Source: Egerieenecus sp048201975 (GTDB lineage: Bacteria; Bacillota; Clostridia; Christensenellales; Aristaeellaceae). From it: a DNA stretch of 14,811 nucleotides. Location: NCBI GenBank assembly GCA_048201975.1, contig DBFBGQ010000132.1:1-14811 (forward strand). Direction: 5' to 3'. Shown here one piece after another: positions 1 through 7,326 of the stretch (position 1 is the stretch's first letter; each line of letters begins with the position of its first letter). The notes beneath the pieces are model-generated. The model was not told where the DNA came from. It saw only the letters and a program-made list of their open reading frames with translations, and made no database searches. The position numbers and the translations under genes are program-made.

Positions 1-134
1 TCAAAGCCGCGCACGTCGTCCCCCTGCCAGCAGTGCAGGCTCACCGGGGCATGCCGCAGGGTTTCCATGGCGCGCTCCACGTCCACCCCCAGGGCGGCGT
101 AGCGCTCTTTGGCCATTTCATACAGGGAACTCAT
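1..134 (-). CDS. rhaA: L-rhamnose isomerase, N-terminal part (runs off the left edge)
   Basis: Only the first 44 codons are inside the window. RhaA converts L-rhamnose to L-rhamnulose in the cytoplasm, the first step of rhamnose catabolism. The visible peptide begins MSSLYEMAKERYAALGVDVE and continues into PVSLHCWQGDDVRGF, which matches the conserved N-terminus of RhaA (the PVSxHCWQGDDV block is diagnostic from family knowledge). The ATG at 134-132 is preceded by AGGAGG on the minus strand at a normal distance. It lies 26 bases downstream of the rhaB stop in the same direction, so the two form a rhaB-rhaA operon. The rest of the gene, and any rhaD aldolase, would lie to the left of the window. 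Confidence is high despite the short length because the signature block is intact. Confidence 0.93.
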   Translation of the reverse strand, partial: MSSLYEMAKERYAALGVDVERAMETLRHAPVSLHCWQGDDVRGF

Positions 135-160
135 GATGTGCTCTACCTCCTTCAATTCCG

Positions 161-1555
161 TTAAGCTCGGGGCAAATAGGTCGTTACGTCAAAGCTGGCG
201 CGCTCCGCCTCCCGGGCCTGCGCCAGGCCGGCGAAGGCGCCGGCGGCAATGAGCTGGGCCATCAGGTTGCCCAGGGCGGTGCCTTCGGTGGGGCCGGCCA
301 CCACCGTGCGGCCGGTGGCGTCGGCGGTCATCTGGTTCAGGGTCTGGTTCTGGCTGCCGCCGCCCACGATGTGCACCGTATCAAAGCGCTTGCCTGTCAA
401 TTGCTCCAGCTGGGCAATGGCCTTGGCGTATCCCTCGGCCAGGCTCAGGTTCACCATGCGCAGCAGCCGGGGCAGGGTCAGCTCCTCCCCGCCCTGCTCG
501 GTGACGGCCAGCTGCAGTTCGGCAATCATGCTCTTGGGAGCTAGGAAGCGGTTGTCCGCCACGTCCACCCGCCAGGGGGTCTCCGGGGCCTGGGCGGCCA
601 TCTCCGCCATTTCCCCGAAGGAGTAGCGCTTTTCCAGCTCGTTGCGCACGCACTGCAAAATCCACATACCCATGATATTTTTCAGGTAGCGGATCTTGCC
701 GCCGTAGCCGCCCTCGTTGGTGAAGCCGGTTTCCAGGCTGTCCGGCCCGGTGAGGGGGGCGTCGTTTTCCACGCCCAGCAGGCTCCAGGTGCCGCTGGAT
801 AGATAAACGGCGTTGGGGCTGCTGGCGGGCACCGCCATGAAGGCGCTGCCGGTATCATGGGTGGCGGGAAGCACCACCTGGCAGCTGAAGCCCACCTGCT
901 GCGCAATCTCCGGGAGAATGGGGCCCAGGCTGGCGCCGGGCATCGCCGGCTGGCGGAAGATGCGCTCCGGAATGCCCGCCGCCGCCAGCACCTCCCGGTC
1001 CCAATCCCTCGTGAAGGGGTTCAGCAATCCGGTGGTGGAGGCGTTGGTATATTCGTTGGCCATCCGGCCGGTGAGGCGATGGTGGAGGTAATCGGGAATC
1101 ATCAGGAAATCCTGCGCCCGGTCCAGCAGCTCCGAAGGCGTGGCCATTAGCTGATAGACGGTGTTGAAGGGCTGCTTGGCGATGCCCGTGCGCCGGTACA
1201 GCTCCGCAAAGGGCATGGTTTGCTCCAGCCGCAGGTCCATGCCCTGGGTGCGCCCGTCCCGGTAGGCGACGGTATCCCCCAGGACCTGTCCCTCCCGGTC
1301 CAGCAGCACGTAGTCCACCCCCCAGGTGTCGATGCCCATGGAGGCGGGAACCTTTCCGGCCGCCTTGCAGGCCGCCATGCCCTTGAGCACATGCTCCCAC
1401 AGCCGGTCCATCTGCCAGCACAGATGGCCGTTGCGCTCAGTCATCACGTTATCGAAGCGGTAGACCTCCTCCAGGACGATTTTTCCCTGCTCCAGGTGCC
1501 CCAGGATGTGCCGCCCCCCCGAAGCGCCCATGTCCACCGCGAGGACGTAGGTCAT
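161..1555 (-). CDS. rhaB: Rhamnulokinase (L-rhamnulose kinase, FGGY family)
   Basis: A 464-residue FGGY-family sugar kinase that phosphorylates L-rhamnulose to L-rhamnulose-1-phosphate with ATP in the cytoplasm. Visible family features are the N-terminal phosphate-binding strand (YVLAVDMGASGGRH, residues 3-16), MGIDTWGVDY (73-82), the catalytic-Asp block ATHDTGSAFMAVP with D234, SSGTWSLLGVE, and the C-terminal nucleotide-binding VGGGSQNQTLNQMTADATGR followed by AGPTEGTALGN. Length is close to characterised RhaB proteins. The reading frame stays open 41 codons further upstream, but the ATG at 1555-1553 is chosen because AAAGGAGGG sits just before it and because homology begins there. The extension would run through the promoter and a terminator. 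It lies directly upstream of rhaA and downstream of an AraC-type regulator. Confidence 0.95.
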   Translation of the reverse strand: MTYVLAVDMGASGGRHILGHLEQGKIVLEEVYRFDNVMTERNGHLCWQMDRLWEHVLKGMAACKAAGKVPASMGIDTWGVDYVLLDREGQVLGDTVAYRDGRTQGMDLRLEQTMPFAELYRRTGIAKQPFNTVYQLMATPSELLDRAQDFLMIPDYLHHRLTGRMANEYTNASTTGLLNPFTRDWDREVLAAAGIPERIFRQPAMPGASLGPILPEIAQQVGFSCQVVLPATHDTGSAFMAVPASSPNAVYLSSGTWSLLGVENDAPLTGPDSLETGFTNEGGYGGKIRYLKNIMGMWILQCVRNELEKRYSFGEMAEMAAQAPETPWRVDVADNRFLAPKSMIAELQLAVTEQGGEELTLPRLLRMVNLSLAEGYAKAIAQLEQLTGKRFDTVHIVGGGSQNQTLNQMTADATGRTVVAGPTEGTALGNLMAQLIAAGAFAGLAQAREAERASFDVTTYLPRA

Positions 1556-1588
1556 GCGATTTTCCCTCCTTTGGTTGCTGCTCACGTA

Positions 1589-1630
1589 AAGTACCTGTTT
1601 TCTTGTACTTATCTTAACAAAGTTTTGTAC
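1589..1630 (-). promoter_or_regulatory. Candidate operator/promoter region of rhaBA with repeated GTAC half-sites
   Basis: The leader of rhaB holds three GTAC cores, at 1591-1594, 1605-1608 and 1627-1630. On the plus strand TTGTAC recurs at 1603-1608 and 1625-1630, a 22-base spacing close to two helical turns. AAGTAC (1589-1594) and GTACTT (1605-1610) form a perfect 6-base inverted repeat with a 10-base spacer. No convincing TTGACA-like -35 box is visible on the minus strand here. AraC-family activators typically bind direct half-sites about two turns apart next to weak promoters, so this is a plausible binding region for the neighbouring regulator. That assignment is inference. Confidence 0.4.
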
Positions 1631-1669
1631 AAAAAAACAGGACGTAATTTGCACCAAATTTCCGTCCTG
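1631..1669 (-). terminator. Rho-independent terminator of the AraC-type regulator
   Basis: Read on the minus strand, a 7-base perfect stem (CAGGACG, pairing with CGTCCTG at the far end; plus-strand 1663-1669 and 1638-1644) continues inward with A/T pairs broken by single mismatches, and is followed at once by seven T residues (plus-strand A run 1631-1637). It starts 10 bases after the regulator stop codon and ends before the rhaB leader. It should separate regulator transcription from rhaBA. Confidence 0.8.
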
Positions 1670-1678
1670 ACTTTCCAC

Positions 1679-2656
1679 TTACCTGCCGCCCTGCCCGCCC
1701 GCGGCCTTGCGGCGCGACCGGGGGGACGCGCCGAAGCGCTGGGTGTAGAGCCGGTAAAAATAACTTGAATTGTTGTACCCCACCAGGTTCATGATTTCCG
1801 AAACGGGCAGGCGGGTGCGCAGGAGCAGCTCGTCGGCGCGCAGCAGGCGTTTTTCCTGCAGCAGCTCGGTCCAGCTGCGGCCGGTGGCGCGCTTCACCAG
1901 GCGGCTGATGTAGCTCAGCGTCACCCGTCGCCGGGCCGCCAGGGCGGTGAGGCTGGGAGCGGCGTAATGCTCCTGAATCTCCTGGAGAGCCTCCCACACC
2001 AGGGCATGGTCACCCTGGCCGGGCAGGGAGACGGACAGCGTTTCCGGCCGGTTGAGCAGGTGCAGAAACAGCAGCGTCATGGCTGCCTGATTCACCCGCA
2101 GGGGCGCGCCTCCCATCACCAGCGCGGCCACCATGCTTTCCAGCACGCATTGCACGGGCACATCCCCGGCAATGTGAAACACCAGGGAGCTCAGCGCTTC
2201 GGGGCGGTCGGTGAGGCTTCCCACCAGAAAGCTCCCCAGCGGGTTATCCTCCCCCACGGCGGCGAGCATCTCCTGGAAAAACGCCGGCTGCACAATGATG
2301 TTCACCGCCACGTCCCCCGCTTCGGCCCGCTCGATGGCGTGGGTGGCCCGCTGGTTCATCATCAGCAGCTCCCCGGCATGCAGCGTCAGCCGCTCCTGGT
2401 CGTTGATCAGGTGCCGCGTCTCGCCCGCCACCATGTACATCATTTCCACATAATTGTGCCGGTGCCGGGGAAAGGCCGCAAAGCGGGTGTGGGGCCGCAG
2501 GGAGATCAATTCCCCGGTGGGCATGAGCTGGCCGCTCTCCACGCAGAAATCCCCCTCCGCGCTGCCGTAATCCTCCCGGCGCACCGCCTCGCCCCGCAGC
2601 AGCCGCTCCTCCTCCGGGGACAGGCAGCGCAAGCGTTCCAGGATCTCCTCCCGCAT
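1679..2656 (-). CDS. AraC-family transcriptional regulator, probably rhamnose-responsive
   Basis: A 325-residue regulator with the usual two-part AraC layout. The N-terminal cupin-like sensor domain contains the His-rich strand FPRHRHNYVEM (H65, H67), then YMVAGETRHLIN and an ELLMMN turn. The C-terminal double helix-turn-helix (about residues 230-320) contains SLTALAARRRVTLSYISRLV, then LLRTRLPVSEIMNLVGYNNS and the YFYRLYTQRFGASP signature. The frame is open for 24 more codons upstream, but the ATG at 2656-2654 has an AGAGGTGA site before it and a promoter lies inside the extension. It ends in a basic, glycine-rich tail. Position directly upstream of rhaBA, with its own terminator in between, suggests that it activates rhaBA in response to L-rhamnose or a rhamnoside. 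The ligand is inferred from context only; domain identity is secure. Confidence 0.9.
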   Translation of the reverse strand: MREEILERLRCLSPEEERLLRGEAVRREDYGSAEGDFCVESGQLMPTGELISLRPHTRFAAFPRHRHNYVEMMYMVAGETRHLINDQERLTLHAGELLMMNQRATHAIERAEAGDVAVNIIVQPAFFQEMLAAVGEDNPLGSFLVGSLTDRPEALSSLVFHIAGDVPVQCVLESMVAALVMGGAPLRVNQAAMTLLFLHLLNRPETLSVSLPGQGDHALVWEALQEIQEHYAAPSLTALAARRRVTLSYISRLVKRATGRSWTELLQEKRLLRADELLLRTRLPVSEIMNLVGYNNSSYFYRLYTQRFGASPRSRRKAAGGQGGR

Positions 2657-2678
2657 GGCGCTCACCTCTTTATTTTCT

Positions 2679-2707
2679 ATTGTAACAAAATTCCACCAAA
2701 ATGAAAA
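2679..2707 (-). promoter_or_regulatory. Predicted sigma-A promoter of the AraC-type regulator
   Basis: On the minus strand TACAAT (2684-2679) is a good -10 box, with TTTTCA (2707-2702) as a 4-of-6 -35 box across a 17-base spacer. Transcription would begin about 15 bases before the chosen regulator start. It is divergent from the promoter of the VanW-family gene. Confidence 0.55.
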
Positions 2708-2737
2708 GCCGCGGCGCCTCTCCGGCACATTGTAAAA

Positions 2738-2771
2738 CCCGCGCCACCCTGCTTGCGTTTTCCGGCGCGGG
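2738..2771. repeat. Perfect 8-base inverted repeat in the divergent promoter region
   Basis: CCCGCGCC at 2738-2745 is the exact reverse complement of GGCGCGGG at 2764-2771, with an 18-base spacer that contains the -35 box of the rightward promoter. On the minus strand the repeat is followed by TTTTAC, which is weakly terminator-like, but no leftward gene ends here. It could be an operator or an mRNA-independent DNA structure; its role is not known. Confidence 0.45.
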
Positions 2772-2782
2772 AATGCTATAAT
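2753..2782 (+). promoter_or_regulatory. Predicted extended -10 promoter for the VanW-sfsA-CHAP-pyrophosphatase run
   Basis: A perfect TATAAT (2777-2782) is preceded by TGC, giving an extended -10 element. The -35 candidate TTGCGT (2753-2758) is weak, with an 18-base spacer, which fits an extended -10 promoter. It lies 39 bases before the start codon of the first gene. Confidence 0.75.
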
Positions 2783-2821
2783 GACAGTTGATGCTAGAAT
2801 AAGGAAGGAGACCGCACGCCC

Positions 2822-3973
2822 ATGAAACGTTGGATCGCCCTGCTGACGGCGCTTTGCCTGCTGCTGAGCTTAACGGCCCTGGCCGAAGAACCTACCTTGG
2901 AGGACGCCGAAGCCACGCTGACCGCCGAGGAGCTGGAGGAGCTTCAGGAGCTGGACGCCGTGGACGAGGAGGACGAAGACGTCCAGGAAAGCACCGTGGG
3001 CCCCGTTTATGTGGAAAAGGAGCTGGCGGACTTCGACGCTTCCTCCCCGGCGCTGTATACCTGCAAGGTAATGGCCAAGTCCAGCGGCTTCTCGGAGCGT
3101 TCCACCAAGTCCAGCAAGGTGTTTTATAACGAAAGCTCCGTCACTGCCGACGTGTTGTATGTGGGCTCCACCTGGACCATCATCCGCTATGAGGGGAAGA
3201 TCGGCTACATCAAGCGCGACCGCATCAATACCGTAACGCCCGTGGACCCGGTGAACACCTGCCCCTACGGCGTGCAGAAGAACAGCTACATCGCCCGCAC
3301 GGCGGTCACCTGCCCGGTGTACAAGTCCATGAGCACCGCCGATGAAAGCTGGGTGACGCTGAACACCGGCACGCTGGTGGGGCTGTGGATCGTTCAAGAC
3401 GGCTGGGCCATCGTGCCCTATTGGCGCACCTATGGCTATATCCCCCTGGATGCCCTTACGGAGCTGATCCCCGTCTCCCCCACGGATACGCCCCTGAGCG
3501 AGGAGACCCCCATCGCGGCCTACACCTCCTACTACGACATGGCCCAGAACGATGTCAACAAGAGCCGCATCGTGAACATCCGCGTGGCCTGCGAGCGCCT
3601 GACACGGGTGATGCAGCCCGGAGAGGAGCTGGACTTCAACGCCGACGTGGGCCCCTACCGCAAAAGCCTGGGCTATCAGCCCGCCTGGGTGCTGATCGAC
3701 GGCACCAGCGTGCTGGGCTATGGCGGCGGCACCTGCCAGGTGTCCTCCACGCTGTACAACGCCCTGCTCCAGCTCCCTCAGGTGGAGATTCTGCAGCGCC
3801 GTCCCCACGGCCCTTCCGGGGCCAAGTACCTGCCCCATGGGGTGGACGCCGCGGTGGGCAGCGACAGCCTGAACCTACGCTTCTGCAACAACTATGACTT
3901 CCCCATCCGTGTGGAAGGGCATACCAACGACGACGGCGCCCTGACCATGGTGATCTACCGGGCCGACGAATGA
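2822..3973 (+). CDS. Secreted VanW-family protein with SH3-like repeats
   Basis: A 383-residue exported protein of the cell envelope; the biochemical role of VanW domains is not established. Residues 1-21 form a signal peptide (MKRWIALL, a Leu-rich core, then LTALA). A strongly acidic linker follows (about residues 22-56, dominated by Glu and Asp). Two SH3-like segments come next (about 78-137, ending GYIKRDRI, and about 157-212, ending GYIPLDAL). The VanW domain spans about 236-380, with the signature GGGTCQVSSTLYN (301-313), PHGV (338-341) and LNLRFCNNYDFPI (350-362). AAGGAG lies 11 bases before the ATG. The stop overlaps the sfsA start (ATGA), implying translational coupling. SH3-like plus VanW architecture suggests binding to peptidoglycan; that is inference. 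Confidence 0.9.
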   Translation: MKRWIALLTALCLLLSLTALAEEPTLEDAEATLTAEELEELQELDAVDEEDEDVQESTVGPVYVEKELADFDASSPALYTCKVMAKSSGFSERSTKSSKVFYNESSVTADVLYVGSTWTIIRYEGKIGYIKRDRINTVTPVDPVNTCPYGVQKNSYIARTAVTCPVYKSMSTADESWVTLNTGTLVGLWIVQDGWAIVPYWRTYGYIPLDALTELIPVSPTDTPLSEETPIAAYTSYYDMAQNDVNKSRIVNIRVACERLTRVMQPGEELDFNADVGPYRKSLGYQPAWVLIDGTSVLGYGGGTCQVSSTLYNALLQLPQVEILQRRPHGPSGAKYLPHGVDAAVGSDSLNLRFCNNYDFPIRVEGHTNDDGALTMVIYRADE

Positions 3974-4653
3974 AGCTGTACGCCAGGATCCAACAGGCAG
4001 AGTTTCTGGAGCGGCCCAACCGCTTTATCGCCAGATGCCGCCTGGAGGGCGAAGAAGTCCTCTGCCACGTGAAAAACACCGGTCGTTGCCGGGAGCTGCT
4101 CTATCCCGGGGCCGAGGTGTATCTCTCCCGGGAAGACGCCCCCGGCCGCAAGACGGCCTTCGATCTGGTTACTGTGCGCAAGGGCAACGTGCTGGTCAAC
4201 CTGGACAGCCAGGCGCCGAACCGCGTGTTCCAGTCCTGGGCGCTGTCGGGCGGCTTTCTGCCGGAGCTCACGGAGCTGATCCCCGAGCAGCGCTATGGGG
4301 ATAGCCGGTTCGACTTCGCCTACCGTGCGGGGGAGTTCCGCGGCTTTGTGGAGGTCAAGGGCGTCACGCTGGAAGAGGCGGGCGTGGCCTACTTTCCCGA
4401 CGCACCCACCCAGCGGGGCGTACGCCACGTGGAGGAGCTTTGCCGCGCTGCGGCGTCGGGGTACGGCGCGTGGCTGTGCTTCGTGGTCGCCCTGCCCGGC
4501 GTCCGGGGCCTTCGCCCCAACGACCGCACGCATCCCGCCTTCGGAGAAGCGCTGCGCCGCGCCCGCGAGGCAGGCGTTCATCTGACAGCCCTGGGCTGTC
4601 AGGTGGAGCCGGACGGCTTTTCCATCACCCACCGCCTGCCCGTATGGCTGTAA
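3970..4653 (+). CDS. sfsA: SfsA family protein (putative DNA/RNA nuclease, sugar fermentation stimulation homologue)
   Basis: A 227-residue cytoplasmic protein with all SfsA signatures: HVKNTGRC (33-40), GRKTAFDLV (59-67), LVNLDSQAPN (75-84), YGDSRFDF (109-116), EVKGVTLE (128-135), FPDAPTQRG (142-150) and a late LRPNDRTHPAF block. Length is normal for the family. SfsA was named for an effect on sugar fermentation in E. coli and has a nuclease-like fold; its physiological role is still uncertain. The ATG at 3970 overlaps the VanW-gene stop in an ATGA arrangement and has no independent strong ribosome binding site, so it is probably translated by coupling. The next gene starts 24 bases after its stop. 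Confidence 0.93.
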   Translation: MKLYARIQQAEFLERPNRFIARCRLEGEEVLCHVKNTGRCRELLYPGAEVYLSREDAPGRKTAFDLVTVRKGNVLVNLDSQAPNRVFQSWALSGGFLPELTELIPEQRYGDSRFDFAYRAGEFRGFVEVKGVTLEEAGVAYFPDAPTQRGVRHVEELCRAAASGYGAWLCFVVALPGVRGLRPNDRTHPAFGEALRRAREAGVHLTALGCQVEPDGFSITHRLPVWL

Positions 4654-4677
4654 ACTGCTGCAAGGAGGTGCCTGTCC

Positions 4678-5625
4678 ATGGCCTGCGCCTGGCTCCCGGC
4701 ACATATCCCGTTCAAGCGCCTGCTCGCCTGCCTGCTGGCGCTGCTTCTTTTCGCCCTGCCGGCCTTGGCCCAGGAGGAATTGGAGGAAACCATCGAGGAG
4801 ATCATCCCGCCCCAGTGGGAGGTCCCCGACTATGTAACCTGGCTTCTGGAGATTGCCGGGGAGGAAGTGGGCTACCGGGAAGGGGACCACGGCTACTCCA
4901 AATACGGCGAATGGGCCGGAGACCCTTACGCCCAATGGTGCGCCGAGTTTCTGTGCTGGTGCGTGGACCAGACCGACCAGCGCCACGGCACCGAGCTGCT
5001 GGAAAAGGTCTATCCCCTGTATTCCGGGAGCAACACGGGCCGAAGCTGGTTCATCCAGCAGGGGCGATATGTGGTGCGCAACGGCCATCTGGAGAACTGG
5101 GGGTACCAGTGGTTGAAGGGAACGGACCACTTCCTCACCACGGGGGATTACATTCCCCAGCCGGGGGACTGGGTCTTCTTCACCTGGACCGACACCCAGG
5201 ATACCGACCACGTGGCCATGGTGGAATACTGCACCCGGGACGAGGAAGGCAACGTGACCATTCACGTGATCGAGGGAAACAACCCCGTGGCCGTGGAGCG
5301 CAACACCTATTCCCTGACCTATACCCGCATCCTGGGCTATGGCACGGTGCACGACGTGGCGGACTGGACCATGCGCTCCGGCAACAGCGGCGAAAAGGTC
5401 CGCCAGCTCCAGGAGATGCTGGTCACCCTGGGATACCTGAACCGCGAGGATGTGGACGGCAGCTTTGGCTCACGCACCGTCAACGCCGTGCAGGCCTTCC
5501 AGGCGGAGATGGGCCTGCGGGAATCCGGCATTGCCAACATGGATACCCAGCAGCTCCTGGCCCAGGCCGTCACCGATGCCATCCGGGACGATCCCACCAA
5601 CTGGATTGTGGTGGATGAAGAATAA
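4678..5625 (+). CDS. Secreted CHAP-domain peptidoglycan hydrolase with peptidoglycan-binding domain
   Basis: A 315-residue exported protein. Residues 1-31 are a signal peptide (Leu/Ala-rich core, likely cut after ALPALA, before Gln32), then a short acidic linker (EELEETIEE). The CHAP domain (about 55-225) carries the expected catalytic Cys in QWCAEF (C88), the His in TDHVAMVEY (H178) and an acidic residue in VIEGNN (E199). In this family these form a Cys-His-Glu/Asp amidase or endopeptidase site acting on the peptide stem or cross-bridge of peptidoglycan. Residues 238-298 are a PG_binding_1-type domain (GEKVRQLQEMLVTLGYL, VDGSFGSRTVNAVQAFQ). AGGAGG (4663-4668) lies 9 bases before the ATG. It sits downstream of the VanW gene and sfsA, in line with a cell-wall role. 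Exact bond specificity cannot be read from the sequence. Confidence 0.88.
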   Translation: MACAWLPAHIPFKRLLACLLALLLFALPALAQEELEETIEEIIPPQWEVPDYVTWLLEIAGEEVGYREGDHGYSKYGEWAGDPYAQWCAEFLCWCVDQTDQRHGTELLEKVYPLYSGSNTGRSWFIQQGRYVVRNGHLENWGYQWLKGTDHFLTTGDYIPQPGDWVFFTWTDTQDTDHVAMVEYCTRDEEGNVTIHVIEGNNPVAVERNTYSLTYTRILGYGTVHDVADWTMRSGNSGEKVRQLQEMLVTLGYLNREDVDGSFGSRTVNAVQAFQAEMGLRESGIANMDTQQLLAQAVTDAIRDDPTNWIVVDEE

Positions 5626-5664
5626 TCCGCCGGGGAAGGCGGAACTTGAGAAAGAAGGCATTCT

Positions 5665-7284
5665 GTGGACCCGATTTTCGTATTTGGCCACCGCAACCCG
5701 GACACGGACTCCGTGGTGTCGGCCATGGCCTACGCGGCGCTGCGCAACGCCCTGGGGGACCGGGAATACGTTCCCGCACGCCTGGGCCAGCTCAATGATG
5801 AAACGGCGTTTCTGCTGGAAAAGTTCGGCTTCAAGCCGCCCATGCTGCTGCAAACCGTGCGCACCCAGGTCCGGGACCTGGACTACGACAGGCCGCCGCT
5901 GCTGGGGGCCGCCGTGGCCGTGAGCCACGCCTGGGAGATCCTCCGCCAGAACCCCAACCTTTCCGCCCTGCCCGTCACCGACGACAGCGGAAAGCTCTAC
6001 GGCATGATCACCGCCGGGGGAATCGCGGAGAGCGACATGGAGTCCATCCAGCATCCCAGCGTCAGCAACGTGCCCGTGTTCAACCTGCTCAGCGCCCTGG
6101 AGGGCCGCATCCTCAACGACGCGGAAGACATGTTTGACCAGATCTCCGGGGATGTGGTCATCGCCCTGCCCTCCGCCACCGGATGCCTCAAGGGGCTGAA
6201 GCCCGGCAGCATCGTGATCTGCGGCCAGCAAAAGGACGTGGTGGACCAGGCCCTGGCGCTAGAGGCCTCCTGCATCATTCTTTGCCAGAGCAACCTGGCG
6301 GAAAGCTACCGCAACCTGAGCAGCGCCACCTGCGTCATCGCCACCCCCTGCGACGCCTACCGCGCGGCGCGGATGCTCTACCAGGCCATCCCCGTGAGCC
6401 GGATCGCCCAGTGCAAGGATTTGGTGTTTTTCCACCTGAACGACTATATCGACGACGTGCGGGACACCGTGCTCCAAAGCCGCTACCGCAGCTACCCCAT
6501 TCTGGACGAGGAGGAAAAGGTGGTGGGCACCCTGGGGCGGTACCACCTGATCCGCCCCAGGCGCAAGCGGGTGGTGCTGGTGGACCACAACGAAACCGCC
6601 CAGTCCGTCCCCGGGCTGGATCAGGCGGAGATCATGGAGATCATCGACCATCACCGCCTGGCGGACGTGCAGACCGGCAACCCGGTTTTCATGCGCAACG
6701 AACCCGTGGGCAGCACCACCACCATCATCGCCACCATGTATCAGGAGCGGGGCCTGATGCCCTCGGAAAAGCTGGCGGGGCTCATGGCCGCGGCCATTCT
6801 CTCGGACACGGTGATGTTCAAGTCCCCCACCTGCACCCCCCGGGACAAGCGCCTGGCGGAACGCCTGGCGCGAATTGCCGGACTGGACCTGCCCGCCCTG
6901 GGCCGACAGATCTTTTCCGCATCCGTCTCCGCGGACAAAAGCGTCGACGAGCTGCTCCGCACGGATTTCAAGGAGTTCCACATCGCCGGGCACGATCTGG
7001 GCATCGGCCAGATCACTTGCCTGGACACCGACGCCATGCTGGCCCGGCTGCCCGAGCTGCTCCCGGCCATGGAAAAGATGAAGGCCGAGCGGCATTACGA
7101 CCTGCAGCTGCTCATGCTCACCGACGTGCTCCGGGAAGGCACGGAGCTGATCTTTCTGGGGGACGAGGACGTGATCCGCATGGCCTTCGACGCCCACGAC
7201 ATCAGCAATCATCACGTGTTCCTGCCCCATGTGGTATCCCGGAAAAAACAGATTGTCCCGGCGCTGGCCCTGCTGTGGGGCTGA
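5665..7284 (+). CDS. ppaC: Manganese-dependent family II inorganic pyrophosphatase with regulatory CBS and DRTGG domains
   Basis: A 539-residue cytoplasmic enzyme that hydrolyses pyrophosphate to two phosphates. The DHH catalytic domain is split, as in CBS-type pyrophosphatases. FGHRNPDTDS (H9, D13, D15) is followed by a regulatory insert (about 66-300) holding two CBS-like segments (the first ending GKLYGMITAGGIAESDM, the second around YRSYPILDEEEKVVGTL) with a DRTGG-like domain between. The catalytic fold then resumes with VLVDHNE (D307), IIDHHRLAD (D328-H330), GSTTTIIATMY and SDTVMFKSPT. The DHHA2 domain ends with SRKKQ (525-529), the substrate-binding signature. Family knowledge says CBS domains bind adenine nucleotides, and the DRTGG-bearing type also responds to diadenosine polyphosphates. 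The start is GTG at 5665, with AGAAGG six bases upstream; homology begins at this residue. It follows the CHAP gene by 39 bases. Confidence 0.93.
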   Translation: MDPIFVFGHRNPDTDSVVSAMAYAALRNALGDREYVPARLGQLNDETAFLLEKFGFKPPMLLQTVRTQVRDLDYDRPPLLGAAVAVSHAWEILRQNPNLSALPVTDDSGKLYGMITAGGIAESDMESIQHPSVSNVPVFNLLSALEGRILNDAEDMFDQISGDVVIALPSATGCLKGLKPGSIVICGQQKDVVDQALALEASCIILCQSNLAESYRNLSSATCVIATPCDAYRAARMLYQAIPVSRIAQCKDLVFFHLNDYIDDVRDTVLQSRYRSYPILDEEEKVVGTLGRYHLIRPRRKRVVLVDHNETAQSVPGLDQAEIMEIIDHHRLADVQTGNPVFMRNEPVGSTTTIIATMYQERGLMPSEKLAGLMAAAILSDTVMFKSPTCTPRDKRLAERLARIAGLDLPALGRQIFSASVSADKSVDELLRTDFKEFHIAGHDLGIGQITCLDTDAMLARLPELLPAMEKMKAERHYDLQLLMLTDVLREGTELIFLGDEDVIRMAFDAHDISNHHVFLPHVVSRKKQIVPALALLWG

Positions 7285-7309
7285 CGCGGACCGCTCCGGT
7301 TTCTTTCAG

Positions 7310-7322
7310 CCCGCGGCGCGGG
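7310..7322. repeat. GC-rich hairpin between convergent genes
   Basis: CCCGCG and CGCGGG flank one G, forming a short palindrome between the pyrophosphatase stop (7284) and the convergent AraC-type gene stop (7327). No T run follows on either strand, so it is not a canonical Rho-independent terminator. A very small ACCG/CGGT stem followed by TTCTTT at 7290-7306 is the only other terminator-like element for the rightward run. Confidence 0.35.
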
Positions 7323-7326
7323 AGGG

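Noticed and set aside
1556..1678. Longer rhaB product starting at 1678
   Set aside because: The extra 41 codons would lie in the promoter region and partly in the terminator hairpin. Homology and the AGGAGG site place the start at 1555.
3955..5352. 465-residue open frame on the minus strand across sfsA and the CHAP gene
   Set aside because: It covers two well-supported genes on the other strand, matches no family, and crosses their boundary without a ribosome binding site.
5626..5643. TCCGCC/GGCGGA stem-loop between the CHAP and pyrophosphatase genes as a terminator
   Set aside because: No T run follows, the genes are only 39 bases apart, and the downstream gene lacks an obvious promoter. 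At most it is a weak mRNA structure.
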